A stretch of DNA of 64,000 nucleotides, from the NCBI RefSeq assembly GCF_002483235.1, contig NZ_DLHN01000026.1, forward strand, positions 63,989 to 127,988, in the 5' to 3' direction. Under the pieces are notes generated by a model. That model ran no database searches. It was given only the letters and a program-made list of their open reading frames with translations, and was not told the origin of the DNA. Origin of the DNA: Pedobacter glucosidilyticus (GTDB lineage Bacteria; Bacteroidota; Bacteroidia; Sphingobacteriales; Sphingobacteriaceae). Below, in pieces: positions 1 to 7,217 of the stretch (positions are counted from its first letter, which is position 1; each line of letters opens with the position of its first letter). Both the position numbers and the translations under genes were made by a program.

Positions 1-359
1 CTCAAATTAAAGGTGATTTGGAAACCAGTGGAGATATCAGGATTGATGGGAAAATAACAGGTAACTTATTATCTAAAGCAAAAGTAGTTATTGGGCAAAC
101 CGGTGAAGTTAATGGTAATATACATTCAGACTCGGCAGAAGTGTCTGGCTTGGTAAACGGTAATATTTCCAGCTCAGAAACATTATATTTAAAAGCTACC
201 GCTCAAGTTAATGGCGATATTGCATCTAATAAATTGGTGGTAGAAAACGGGGCTAATTTTACTGGTCATTGCCAAACAGGTTTATCTCAAACCAAATCTA
301 TTTCAGAAAAGAAAAAAATATTTGATGTTAGAGCAGAAAGACAAGAAGCCACCGCTTAA
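1..359 (+). CDS. Bactofilin family protein (5' end outside window)
   Basis: The frame is open from the window edge (codons from base 3) to TAA at 357-359, so the N-terminus is missing. The visible part shows short repeated strands rich in G, N and V (GDIRIDG, GNLLS, GEVNGNI, GLVNGNI, AQVNGDI), the signature of the right-handed beta-helix of bactofilins (DUF583), polymer-forming cytoskeletal proteins. A charged, likely disordered tail follows (SEKKKIFDVRAERQEATA). Its last 35 bases overlap the next gene, atpZ, in another frame, so it is probably translated together with the ATP synthase operon. The family call is firm; the cellular role here is unknown. Confidence 0.85.
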   Translation, partial: QIKGDLETSGDIRIDGKITGNLLSKAKVVIGQTGEVNGNIHSDSAEVSGLVNGNISSSETLYLKATAQVNGDIASNKLVVENGANFTGHCQTGLSQTKSISEKKKIFDVRAERQEATA

Positions 360-558
360 AACTGTAAATAATTACATTAAATACTCTGGATTGGCTTTTC
401 AGATGTTTAGTATCATAGGAGTTTTTACCTTTGTAGGATATAAAATAGACGAGTCTAGGGCTAGTAAAACACCTATCATAACAGGTATCTCAAGTTTGCT
501 TGGCGTTATCATCGCTATTTATACAGTATTAAAAGGAATTAATAAATCTTCAAATTGA
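325..558 (+). CDS. atpZ: AtpZ/AtpI-type small membrane protein
   Basis: A 77-residue protein with two predicted membrane helices (about residues 21-40 and 50-70) and a charged N-terminus. ATG at 325 is preferred over the adjacent TTG at 322. Length, topology and position just ahead of the F-ATPase genes match AtpZ, which in other bacteria helps assemble the F0 part or carry divalent cations. It overlaps the bactofilin gene upstream by 35 nt, and its stop (TGA at 556-558) overlaps the next gene's TTG start, so translation is probably coupled. Function is inferred from family and position. Confidence 0.7.
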   Translation: MLEQKDKKPPLKTVNNYIKYSGLAFQMFSIIGVFTFVGYKIDESRASKTPIITGISSLLGVIIAIYTVLKGINKSSN

Positions 559-944
559 GTCTTTCAAAATTTTTTATCTGGTTTACCATTTTTACGCTTT
601 TCTTAATTGGCTTGGTTAGCTTGCTTCAAGGGCCATTAGGTTTGCAAGCTTTTTTCATTCCTAAATTTTGGGTAATATTTGGCTTCATGGCAGTCATTAC
701 CCTTATGGTTTTCTTTGTTTCTTTTATTGGGATACAAAAAGGAGGCGAGGGACAAGTTTTTGTAGTGATGGGCGCTATAGTTATCAGGCTGTTAATCAGC
801 ATGATAGTTGTTCTTTTTTATCTCAGTAAGTTTAAAATAGACCCTATTTTATTCGTTATAAATTTTTTTTCTATTTATTTATCCTTTACGACCTTTGAAA
901 TTTATTGTTTGTTACTTAACTTGCGCCACCAAATTAAAAAGTAA
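555..944 (+). CDS. Four-TM membrane protein of the ATP synthase operon (AtpI position)
   Basis: A 129-residue, very hydrophobic protein with four likely membrane helices (about residues 5-25, 37-60, 70-92 and 98-120) and a basic C-terminus (LRHQIKK). No catalytic motif is visible. The TTG start at 555 overlaps the atpZ stop as TTGA; no better in-frame start exists, because the next methionines lie inside the second helix. It occupies the slot where other bacteria carry atpI. Bacteroidota ATP synthase operons commonly have such a poorly characterised protein. A role in F0 assembly is inference. Confidence 0.6.
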   Translation: MSLSKFFIWFTIFTLFLIGLVSLLQGPLGLQAFFIPKFWVIFGFMAVITLMVFFVSFIGIQKGGEGQVFVVMGAIVIRLLISMIVVLFYLSKFKIDPILFVINFFSIYLSFTTFEIYCLLLNLRHQIKK

Positions 945-958
945 AAAACACGGAATCA

Positions 959-2059
959 ATGGATTTTAGCCACATTTTAAATTATAAAAATTTTGGATTA
1001 AAGGCGTTATTCGCACTTTTTTTAGCGTTTTTGTCATTTAATGCCTATTCAAATCAAGAAAATGCAACCATTGAACCGGCAGGAGCAGAAGCAGGACATC
1101 ATGCTGCGGCAGAAGAAAAATTTGATCCAACGGTAACTATTTTAGAGCACATAAGCGATGCGCATAGCTGGCACTTATGGGGTCACACAAGTTTACCTCT
1201 TCCAGTTATTTTATATACTCCTCAAGGTTTAGAAATTTTTTCTTCAGCTAATTTAATGGATGAGCATCATGCACCAAAACCTTATGCTGGTAAGTATTAT
1301 ACTTATGTAAATGAGCATGAGCATATTAAAGTTTTAAAAGCTGATGGTACTGTTGATGAGTCTGTTTCTATTTTAGATTTTTCAATCACTAAAAACGTAG
1401 CTGCTATGTTTATATCGGTTATTTTAATATTAGTGATTTTTATTAGTGTTGCAGGTTCTTATAAAAAACGTGTTGGAAAAGCACCTAAAGGTTTACAATC
1501 TTGGTTAGAACCCTTAATTGTATTTGTTAGAGATGATATTGCTCGTCCTAATATTGGATATAAATACGAGAAATTTATGCCTCTTTTATTAACCATATTC
1601 TTTTTTATATGGTTTAATAACTTGTTAGGCTTAGTTCCTATTTTCCCAGGTAGTGCAAACGTAACTGGTAATATAGCAGTTACTATGGTATTAGCTTTTA
1701 TCGTTCTTGTAGTTGTTAACATCAATGGTAATAAATACTACTGGGCGCATATCTTTAAACCAGATGTTCCTTTTTGGTTATTACCAATCATGTGGGTGGT
1801 AGAGGTTATTGGAGTTTTCTCTAAGCCTTTCGCTCTAATGGTTCGTTTGTTTGCAAACATTACAGCTGGTCACATTATCGTATTAAGTTTAATATCTCTG
1901 ATTTTCATCTTTAAAACATTAGCTATCGCTCCGGTATCAGTTGCTTTCGTTTTATTTATGGATGTATTAGAACTTTTAGTTGCTTTCTTGCAAGCCTTTA
2001 TCTTTACCATGCTTACGGCATTATTTATAGGTACGGCAGTAGAAGAGCATCATCATTAA
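959..2059 (+). CDS. atpB: ATP synthase F0 subunit a
   Basis: A 366-residue membrane protein forming the stator half of the proton channel. The C-terminal membrane domain carries the family motif LMVRLFANITAGH with the essential arginine at about residue 296, followed by conserved helices ending in FTMLTALFIGTAVEEHHH. It is about 95 residues longer than the E. coli protein because of an N-terminal cleavable-type signal (to about residue 31) and a His/Glu-rich extracytoplasmic stretch of about 110 residues (AGHHAAAEE, EHEHIKV). Such extensions are usual in Bacteroidota. It lies 14 nt after the preceding gene. Confidence 0.97.
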   Translation: MDFSHILNYKNFGLKALFALFLAFLSFNAYSNQENATIEPAGAEAGHHAAAEEKFDPTVTILEHISDAHSWHLWGHTSLPLPVILYTPQGLEIFSSANLMDEHHAPKPYAGKYYTYVNEHEHIKVLKADGTVDESVSILDFSITKNVAAMFISVILILVIFISVAGSYKKRVGKAPKGLQSWLEPLIVFVRDDIARPNIGYKYEKFMPLLLTIFFFIWFNNLLGLVPIFPGSANVTGNIAVTMVLAFIVLVVVNINGNKYYWAHIFKPDVPFWLLPIMWVVEVIGVFSKPFALMVRLFANITAGHIIVLSLISLIFIFKTLAIAPVSVAFVLFMDVLELLVAFLQAFIFTMLTALFIGTAVEEHHH

Positions 2060-2255
2060 TGGAGAATAAGGATTTAAAGAGAAAAGAGTAAAGACTTCTT
2101 AATAAAAGGAAGTTAAAAACTTTAAGAATAAAATAGAAAGGTTAATAAAGTTTAGATGAATAGTGCTTTATTTCTAAAAAACTATCAACTAACAAAACTA
2201 ACCAACTCAATAAATAGAAACATTTTGTTTAACAATCATATAATAAATTAAAGTT

Positions 2256-2471
2256 ATGGTAGGTTCAATCGCTGCAATAGGTGCAGGTTTAGCAGTAATC
2301 GGTGCTGGTATTGGTATCGGTCAAGTAGGTGGTAAAGCAATGGAAGGTATTGCTCGTCAGCCAGAGGCTGCTTCAAAAATTCAAACTGCTATGATCATCG
2401 CTGCGGCACTTGTAGAAGGTGTTGCTTTATTCGGTGTGGTAGTTGCGTTATTAGGTAACAATCCTGCATAA
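2256..2471 (+). CDS. atpE: ATP synthase F0 subunit c
   Basis: A 71-residue proteolipid that forms the rotor ring. It is a two-helix hairpin with the glycine-rich first helix (GAGLAVIGAGIGIG), the polar loop ARQPEA (residues 33-38) and the ion-carrying glutamate E54 in ALVEGVALFG. E54 is followed by Gly-Val rather than the Ser-Thr of typical Na+-binding rings, so proton coupling is more likely (inference). The 196-nt gap upstream and the terminator-like hairpin downstream (2489-2528) set this gene apart within the operon, in keeping with the need for many copies of c. Confidence 0.97.
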   Translation: MVGSIAAIGAGLAVIGAGIGIGQVGGKAMEGIARQPEAASKIQTAMIIAAALVEGVALFGVVVALLGNNPA

Positions 2472-2488
2472 GGATCATTATCATTAAC

Positions 2489-2528
2489 AAAACCGGAAAT
2501 CTAGCGATTGGCTTTATTTCCGGTTTTT
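2489..2528 (+). terminator. Intra-operon hairpin after atpE
   Basis: A perfect 12-bp stem (AAAACCGGAAAT at 2489-2500 pairing with 2516-2527) with a 15-nt loop, ending in a short T run. It looks like a weak Rho-independent terminator or an RNA stabiliser. It sits 17 nt after the atpE stop and 38 nt before atpF, where partial termination or 3'-end protection would raise atpE mRNA over the genes that follow. Confidence 0.6.
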
Positions 2529-2566
2529 AAAAAGACATTCATTAGTAACAACATATATAAACTTTT

Positions 2567-3061
2567 ATGGAATTAGTAACTCCTAGTATTGGATTGGTTT
2601 TCTGGACATTAGTATCCTTTCTAATTTTACTTGTTATTTTAAAGAAATTAGCATGGAAACCCATGTTAGGCGCTATTCATGAGCGTGAGCGTTCTATTGA
2701 GGATGCTTTAAACAAAGCAGAATTAGCTAAGCAAGAAATGGCTCGCTTATCAAACGAAAACGAGGCACTTTTAAAACAAGCTAAAGCAGAGCGTGATGCT
2801 ATCTTAAAAGAAGCTAAAGAAATTAAAGATCAGATTGTTAATGAGGCTAAGACCCAGGCTCAGACAGAAGGCGCTAAATTAATCGAGAAAGCAAAATTGG
2901 AGATTAATAACCAAAAGATAGCGGCTTTAGATGAGGTTAAAAACCAAGTTGCTTCTTTATCTTTAGAAATTGCAGAAAAAATTATGCGTCAACAGTTTAA
3001 TGATAAGCAAAAGCAAGAACAACTTGTGGGCGAGTTATTAAAGGATGTTAAGCTGAGCTAG
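2567..3061 (+). CDS. atpF: ATP synthase F0 subunit b
   Basis: A 164-residue peripheral-stalk subunit: one N-terminal membrane helix (about residues 7-26), then a long charged coiled coil rich in A, K, E and Q (about residues 35-150). The motif WKPMLGAIHERE just after the helix is typical of the family. Length is normal. It lies between the hairpins at 2489-2528 and 3079-3111 and is followed by atpH, as expected for F-type operons. Confidence 0.95.
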   Translation: MELVTPSIGLVFWTLVSFLILLVILKKLAWKPMLGAIHERERSIEDALNKAELAKQEMARLSNENEALLKQAKAERDAILKEAKEIKDQIVNEAKTQAQTEGAKLIEKAKLEINNQKIAALDEVKNQVASLSLEIAEKIMRQQFNDKQKQEQLVGELLKDVKLS

Positions 3062-3078
3062 ATAAAAAGTAAAAATTT

Positions 3079-3111
3079 AAAATTCAAAACGATGTTTAAG
3101 TTTTGAATTTT
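3079..3111 (+). repeat. Perfect 12-bp inverted repeat between atpF and atpH
   Basis: AAAATTCAAAAC (3079-3090) pairs perfectly with GTTTTGAATTTT (3100-3111) across a 9-nt loop. It is AT-rich and has no long T tract after it, so it is more likely a processing or stability element than a terminator. It fills most of the 77-nt atpF-atpH gap. Confidence 0.55.
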
Positions 3112-3138
3112 GATTTTTGAATTAAACTTTTAAAAAAT

Positions 3139-3687
3139 ATGTCAGAAATAAAAGTAGCATCAAGATACGCTAAATCACTTATAGACCTTGCAAAAGAGCA
3201 AAATGCTTTAGAACAAGTAAAAGGTGATATGCAATTATTTGTAGATACAGTTAAAGCAAGTACTGAGTTACAAGCTGTACTTAAGAATCCAATTATTCCA
3301 ATTGGAAAGAAAAATAGCATCTTAGTTGCAATTTTTGGAGACAAAGTACATGCTACAACCAAAGCTTTTTTAAAAATTGTTATTGATAAAGCAAGAGCTG
3401 AAGTGCTATTTGGAACTGCTAAAGAGTTTCTTAACCAATACAACCAATACAAAAATATTGTAACTGCTAAGGTAACATCTGCTATAGCTTTATCAGACAC
3501 TGCAAAAGCAGACATTATTGCCAAAGTAAAAGAAGTTACAGGTGGTGAGGTTAGATTAAATGCTACTATAGACGAAAGTTTAATTGGTGGTTTTGTTTTA
3601 ACCGTTGGTGATAAGCAATTTGATGCTAGTATTTCAAGCAAGTTAAATCAGCTAAAAAAGGATTTTGCACAAAGAGTAGTAGCTTAA
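3139..3687 (+). CDS. atpH: ATP synthase F1 subunit delta
   Basis: A 182-residue protein (usual length about 180) joining the peripheral stalk to the top of F1. The N-terminal helical domain begins EIKVASRYAKSLIDLAKEQ, the OSCP/delta signature. The C-terminal part has the family block VTGGEVRLNATIDESLIGGFVLTVGDKQFDAS, given here only as ends: VTGGEVRL and SLIGGFVLTVGD. It sits between atpF and atpA in the standard order. Confidence 0.95.
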   Translation: MSEIKVASRYAKSLIDLAKEQNALEQVKGDMQLFVDTVKASTELQAVLKNPIIPIGKKNSILVAIFGDKVHATTKAFLKIVIDKARAEVLFGTAKEFLNQYNQYKNIVTAKVTSAIALSDTAKADIIAKVKEVTGGEVRLNATIDESLIGGFVLTVGDKQFDASISSKLNQLKKDFAQRVVA

Positions 3688-3728
3688 TTAAGTAAAAAAT
3701 AAAAATTAATATCTTAAATAAATAAAAG

Positions 3729-5303
3729 ATGGTAGAGGTAAGACCAGATGAAGTTTCGGCGATTTTACGTCAGCAATTGTCGGGATTCAAGTCTGAAACT
3801 GAATTAGAAGAGGTTGGTACTGTACTCCAAGTGGGTGACGGTATTGCCCGTGTTTATGGTTTAACTAAAGTACAAGCCGGTGAGCTAGTGGAGTTTGAAA
3901 CTGGTTTACAAGGTATCGTACTAAATCTTGAAGAAGATAACGTTGGGGTGGTATTGTTAGGAGCTTCTGACGAGATAAAAGAGGGTGACACCATTAAAAG
4001 AACAAAACGTATCGCGTCTATTAAAGTAGGTGAAGGTATGTTAGGTCGTGTGGTTAACACGCTTGGTCAGCCAATTGATGGTAAAGGCCCTATTATAGGT
4101 ACAACTTACGAGATGCCTTTGGAGCGTAAAGCACCGGGTGTAATCTATCGTCAACCAGTTACCGAGCCATTACAAACAGGTATTAAAGCTATTGATGCGA
4201 TGATTCCTATTGGTCGTGGTCAGCGTGAGTTGGTTATTGGTGACCGTCAAACTGGTAAATCAGCAGTTTGTATTGATACCATCATCAATCAAAAAGAATT
4301 TTACGATGCAGGACAACCTGTATTTTGTATATATGTAGCCATTGGTCAAAAAGCAAGTACTGTAGCGAACGTTGTAAAAGCGCTTGACGAAAAAGGTGCT
4401 ATGGCTTATACCATTGTTGTTGCAGCTTCTGCAGCAGATCCTGCTCCAATGCAATTCTATGCTCCATTTGCAGGTGCTGCAATTGGCGAATTCTTCCGTG
4501 ATACAGGTAGACCAGCTTTAATTGTTTATGATGATTTATCTAAACAAGCAGTAGCTTACCGCGAGGTATCTTTATTGTTAAAGCGTCCTCCTGGTCGTGA
4601 GGCTTATCCTGGAGACGTTTTCTATCTTCACAGTCGTTTATTAGAAAGAGCTGCTAAAATCAATTCTAACGATTCTATCGCTCAGCAAATGAACGATTTA
4701 CCAGAGTCTATCAAAGGTATCGTAAAAGGTGGTGGTTCTTTAACAGCATTGCCAATTATCGAAACTCAAGCGGGTGACGTTTCTGCTTATATCCCTACCA
4801 ACGTAATTTCAATTACCGATGGTCAGATATTCTTAGAGTCTAACTTATTTAACGCGGGTGTTCGTCCGGCTATTAACGTTGGTATTTCTGTATCACGTGT
4901 AGGTGGTAACGCTCAAATTAAATCCATGAAGAAAGTTGCGGGTACTTTAAAACTAGACCAAGCACAATATCGCGAGTTAGAGGCATTCTCTAAATTTGGT
5001 TCAGATTTAGATGCTTCAACTAAACTGGTTTTAGATAAAGGAGCTCGTAACGTAGAAATCTTAAAGCAAGGTCAGTTCTCTCCGGTAACGGTTGAAAAGC
5101 AAGTTGCTATTATTTACGCTGGTACTAAAAACTTAATGAGAAATGTACCTGTAAATAAAGTAAGAGAATTTGAACTGGAGTATACTACACAATTAGAGCA
5201 ACGTCATCCAGAAGTTTTGGCAGCCTTAAAAGCTGGTAAATTTGATGATAGCTTAACAAGTGTTTTAGAAACAGTAGCAAAAGAGGTTTCTGATAAATAT
5301 TAA
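3729..5303 (+). CDS. atpA: ATP synthase F1 subunit alpha
   Basis: A 524-residue non-catalytic nucleotide-binding subunit of F1. The P-loop GDRQTGKS is at residues 171-178. Other family blocks are AIDAMIPIGRGQRELVIGDR just before it, YDDLSKQAVAYR, and RPPGREAYPGDVFYLHSRLLERAAK (ends RPPGREAYPGD and LHSRLLERA). Length is normal. It is followed by an unusual heptad-repeat hairpin and then atpG. The catalytic beta subunit gene atpD is not next to it, as in many other Bacteroidota where atpD-atpC lie elsewhere. Confidence 0.98.
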   Translation: MVEVRPDEVSAILRQQLSGFKSETELEEVGTVLQVGDGIARVYGLTKVQAGELVEFETGLQGIVLNLEEDNVGVVLLGASDEIKEGDTIKRTKRIASIKVGEGMLGRVVNTLGQPIDGKGPIIGTTYEMPLERKAPGVIYRQPVTEPLQTGIKAIDAMIPIGRGQRELVIGDRQTGKSAVCIDTIINQKEFYDAGQPVFCIYVAIGQKASTVANVVKALDEKGAMAYTIVVAASAADPAPMQFYAPFAGAAIGEFFRDTGRPALIVYDDLSKQAVAYREVSLLLKRPPGREAYPGDVFYLHSRLLERAAKINSNDSIAQQMNDLPESIKGIVKGGGSLTALPIIETQAGDVSAYIPTNVISITDGQIFLESNLFNAGVRPAINVGISVSRVGGNAQIKSMKKVAGTLKLDQAQYRELEAFSKFGSDLDASTKLVLDKGARNVEILKQGQFSPVTVEKQVAIIYAGTKNLMRNVPVNKVREFELEYTTQLEQRHPEVLAALKAGKFDDSLTSVLETVAKEVSDKY

Positions 5304-5306
5304 TTT

Positions 5307-5376
5307 TAGTATTGAGTAGGGTGTATAGTGTATGGAGTAAATCATCGCAATACTCACTACTCAATTCTCAATACTA
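5307..5376 (+). repeat. Inverted array of degenerate heptads between atpA and atpG
   Basis: The left arm reads as 7-nt units GTATTGA, GTAGGGT, GTATAGT, GTATGGA (5309-5336). The right arm reads TACTCAC, TACTCAA, TTCTCAA, TAC-TAG (5351-5376). The arm ends pair perfectly over 10 bp (TAGTATTGAG at 5307-5316 with CTCAATACTA at 5367-5376). The element fills nearly the whole 77-nt gap and ends 4 nt before atpG. It has the look of a dispersed small repeat that folds into a stem-loop, but copies elsewhere cannot be checked here. Confidence 0.55.
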
Positions 5377-5380
5377 GAAA

Positions 5381-6262
5381 ATGGCAAATTTAAAAGAAGT
5401 AAGAATTAGAATTGCATCTGTAAGTTCTACTCAGCAGATTACCAAAGCTATGAAAATGGTTTCGGCTGCTAAGTTAAAAAGAGCTACTAACGCTATTATA
5501 CAATTACGTCCTTATGCTAATAAACTAAAAGAGATTTTAGCTAATCTTTCTGCTAGTTTAGAGGATGGGGTATCTGTATATACTCAGGAAAGAGAAGTTA
5601 AAAATGTACTATTAATTGTAGTAACTTCTAATCGTGGGTTAGCCGGAGCTTTTAATACAAATGCAATAAAAACTGCTAATAATTTAATAGCAGAAAAATA
5701 TGATTCTTACCACAAAAGTGGTAATCTTCACATCATAGCTATTGGTAAAAAAGCTCAAGATTATTATGAGAAGCGCAATTATAATGTTATTGGTAACAAT
5801 AACGAGCTTTACTCAAATCTTAATTTTGAGAACGTTTCTGCAATTACAGAAAGCGTTATGGATGCTTTTGTTAAAGGCCAATATGATAAGGTAGAAGTTG
5901 TTTACAACCAGTTTAAAAATGCAGCAATGCAGATTTTAACCGTAGAACAATTATTGCCAGTGCCTAAAGCAGAGCGTTCTGAGAAACAGGTTTCTAATAC
6001 AGATTATATTCTTGAGCCTTCTAAAGAAGAAATTGTAGAGCAATTGATTCCTAAAAACATCAAAATACAACTTTACAAAGCTGTTTTAGATTCTCACGCT
6101 TCTGAGCATGGCGCAAGGATGACTGCTATGGATAAAGCCACTGATAACGCTGGAGATTTACTTAAGAAATTGAAATTGGCTTATAACCAAGCTCGTCAAG
6201 CAGCTATTACTACAGAGCTTTCTGAGATTGTAAGTGGTGCAGCTGCATTATCTAACGGATAA
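5381..6262 (+). CDS. atpG: ATP synthase F1 subunit gamma
   Basis: A 293-residue rotor shaft subunit of normal length. The N-terminal helix block EVRIRIASVSSTQQITKAMKMVSAAKL (ends VRIRIASV and ITKAMKMVSAAKL) and the C-terminal helix ASEHGARMTAMDKATDNA are the two conserved coiled-coil parts. It is the last gene of the operon; the epsilon gene atpC does not follow. A strong terminator begins 27 nt after the stop. Confidence 0.97.
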   Translation: MANLKEVRIRIASVSSTQQITKAMKMVSAAKLKRATNAIIQLRPYANKLKEILANLSASLEDGVSVYTQEREVKNVLLIVVTSNRGLAGAFNTNAIKTANNLIAEKYDSYHKSGNLHIIAIGKKAQDYYEKRNYNVIGNNNELYSNLNFENVSAITESVMDAFVKGQYDKVEVVYNQFKNAAMQILTVEQLLPVPKAERSEKQVSNTDYILEPSKEEIVEQLIPKNIKIQLYKAVLDSHASEHGARMTAMDKATDNAGDLLKKLKLAYNQARQAAITTELSEIVSGAAALSNG

Positions 6263-6288
6263 GTTCAATTTTAATACAGCTATTTTAA

Positions 6289-6317
6289 AAGAGGGTAGGA
6301 AACTATCCTCTTTTTTT
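6289..6317 (+). terminator. Rho-independent terminator of the atp operon
   Basis: AAGAGGGTAG (6289-6298) pairs with CTATCCTCTT (6303-6312, one G-U pair) around a GAAA tetraloop, then a T run to 6317. It ends the plus-strand ATP synthase operon. Confidence 0.85.
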
Positions 6318-6333
6318 GTTTCATCAGTTTTAT

Positions 6334-6372
6334 AAAAAAACACCTCTTTACCATTATGGTTAAAGAGGTGTT
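6334..6372 (-). terminator. Terminator of the converging lipoprotein gene
   Basis: AACACCTCTTTACC pairs with GGTTAAAGAGGTGTT (one bulged base), and a run of A on the plus strand at 6334-6340 gives the T tract for minus-strand transcription. It lies 26 nt past the stop of the lipoprotein gene at 6398. Confidence 0.8.
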
Positions 6373-6397
6373 AAGGTTAATGTATAAATATATATTG

Positions 6398-6862
6398 TTA
6401 AGGTTTTTCCCAGATGATGGTATTATCGGCAGTAAGTGGTAATACTTTATTATTAAAAGATAGCTTGGTAATTTGCAAAGTACCGCAGCAATCCTGATCA
6501 ATAAATTTAGTTTCTACTTTTAAAGTATCAGATAAAACAGTACCAACTTTTATAATAAATTCATCTGAAATAGCTGTTTGGAAGCTGATGTATCTGGTTG
6601 TGCTTACTGTACTATCAATCTTAAAACTTATGTTTTCTTTTAGCCTAAAACTGTAGATGCTTAAATCTGCTTGTTGTTGTTTAGACGAATTGAAAATAAG
6701 GCTGTTTAGACCTCTATCGGTAATTTTCAGTCTTAAATTTTGAGCCGGAGCAGCGCATAATACTGCCGGACAAATTTTTCCATCATCCTGAGTATTGCAG
6801 CTTATGATGAAAAAGCTTAGTGGAAATAAGAGCAGAAATAAAAGATATTTAAGTTTCATCAT
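6398..6862 (-). CDS. Hypothetical lipoprotein
   Basis: A 154-residue protein with a lipoprotein signal peptide (SFFIIS then Cys22). The mature part has several cysteines (CPAVLCAAPA near the N-terminus, QDCCGTLQ near the C-terminus) and alternating beta strands, suggesting a small beta-sandwich exported to the periplasm or a membrane face. I do not recognise a named family. Either of two adjacent ATGs (6862 or 6859) could be the start. It is a single gene with its own terminator, convergent to the atp operon. Confidence 0.65.
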   Translation of the reverse strand: MMKLKYLLFLLLFPLSFFIISCNTQDDGKICPAVLCAAPAQNLRLKITDRGLNSLIFNSSKQQQADLSIYSFRLKENISFKIDSTVSTTRYISFQTAISDEFIIKVGTVLSDTLKVETKFIDQDCCGTLQITKLSFNNKVLPLTADNTIIWEKP

Positions 6863-6946
6863 CTTTTGTTTTAAAACCTTACGTTTTCTAATGTATAACT
6901 GCTACAATTTTATAAAATAAATTAGCGACTATATCCAACTATTTTA

Positions 6947-6954
6947 TATTTTTG
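6947..6954 (+). promoter_or_regulatory. Putative -7 box of the small membrane protein gene
   Basis: TATTTTTG matches the Bacteroidota -7 consensus TAnnTTTG exactly. No clear TTTG -33 element was found at the usual distance, so confidence is limited. Confidence 0.35.
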
Positions 6955-6981
6955 CAGGCATAAAGCTTTAATATTTAAGTT

Positions 6982-7167
6982 ATGGTAAACGCAAACAACC
7001 CTTCTCATTATAAAGTAATTATCCTTGGAGTTTTTGTAACTCTTTTTGGTGTATACATTAAGCAATTTATAGAGCACTCTACTGTTGTAGATTTAATTGG
7101 ATGGGCTTTAACTTTCATTGGTGCATTTATCTCTATTGGCGGAGTATTCAAAATTTTAAAAGACTAA
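6982..7167 (+). CDS. Small two-TM membrane protein
   Basis: A 61-residue protein with two membrane helices (about residues 10-30 and 36-56) joined by a short loop, ending KILKD. No named family is recognised. A TATTTTTG box (6947-6954), matching the Bacteroidota -7 consensus TAnnTTTG, lies 27 nt upstream, and a terminator follows directly, so it appears to be a monocistronic gene and not a spurious ORF. Confidence 0.6.
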   Translation: MVNANNPSHYKVIILGVFVTLFGVYIKQFIEHSTVVDLIGWALTFIGAFISIGGVFKILKD

Positions 7168-7189
7168 TGAAATTTTAATCATATTTATA

Positions 7190-7217
7190 AAAGCTCTGAT
7201 AATTTCAGGGCTTTTTC
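7190..7217 (+). terminator. Terminator overlapping the end of the convergent lipase gene
   Basis: AAAGCTCTGA (7190-7199) pairs with TCAGGGCTTT (7205-7214, one G-U pair) around a 5-nt loop, followed by T residues. Its right arm contains the stop codon of the minus-strand patatin gene (7205-7207). Confidence 0.75.
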
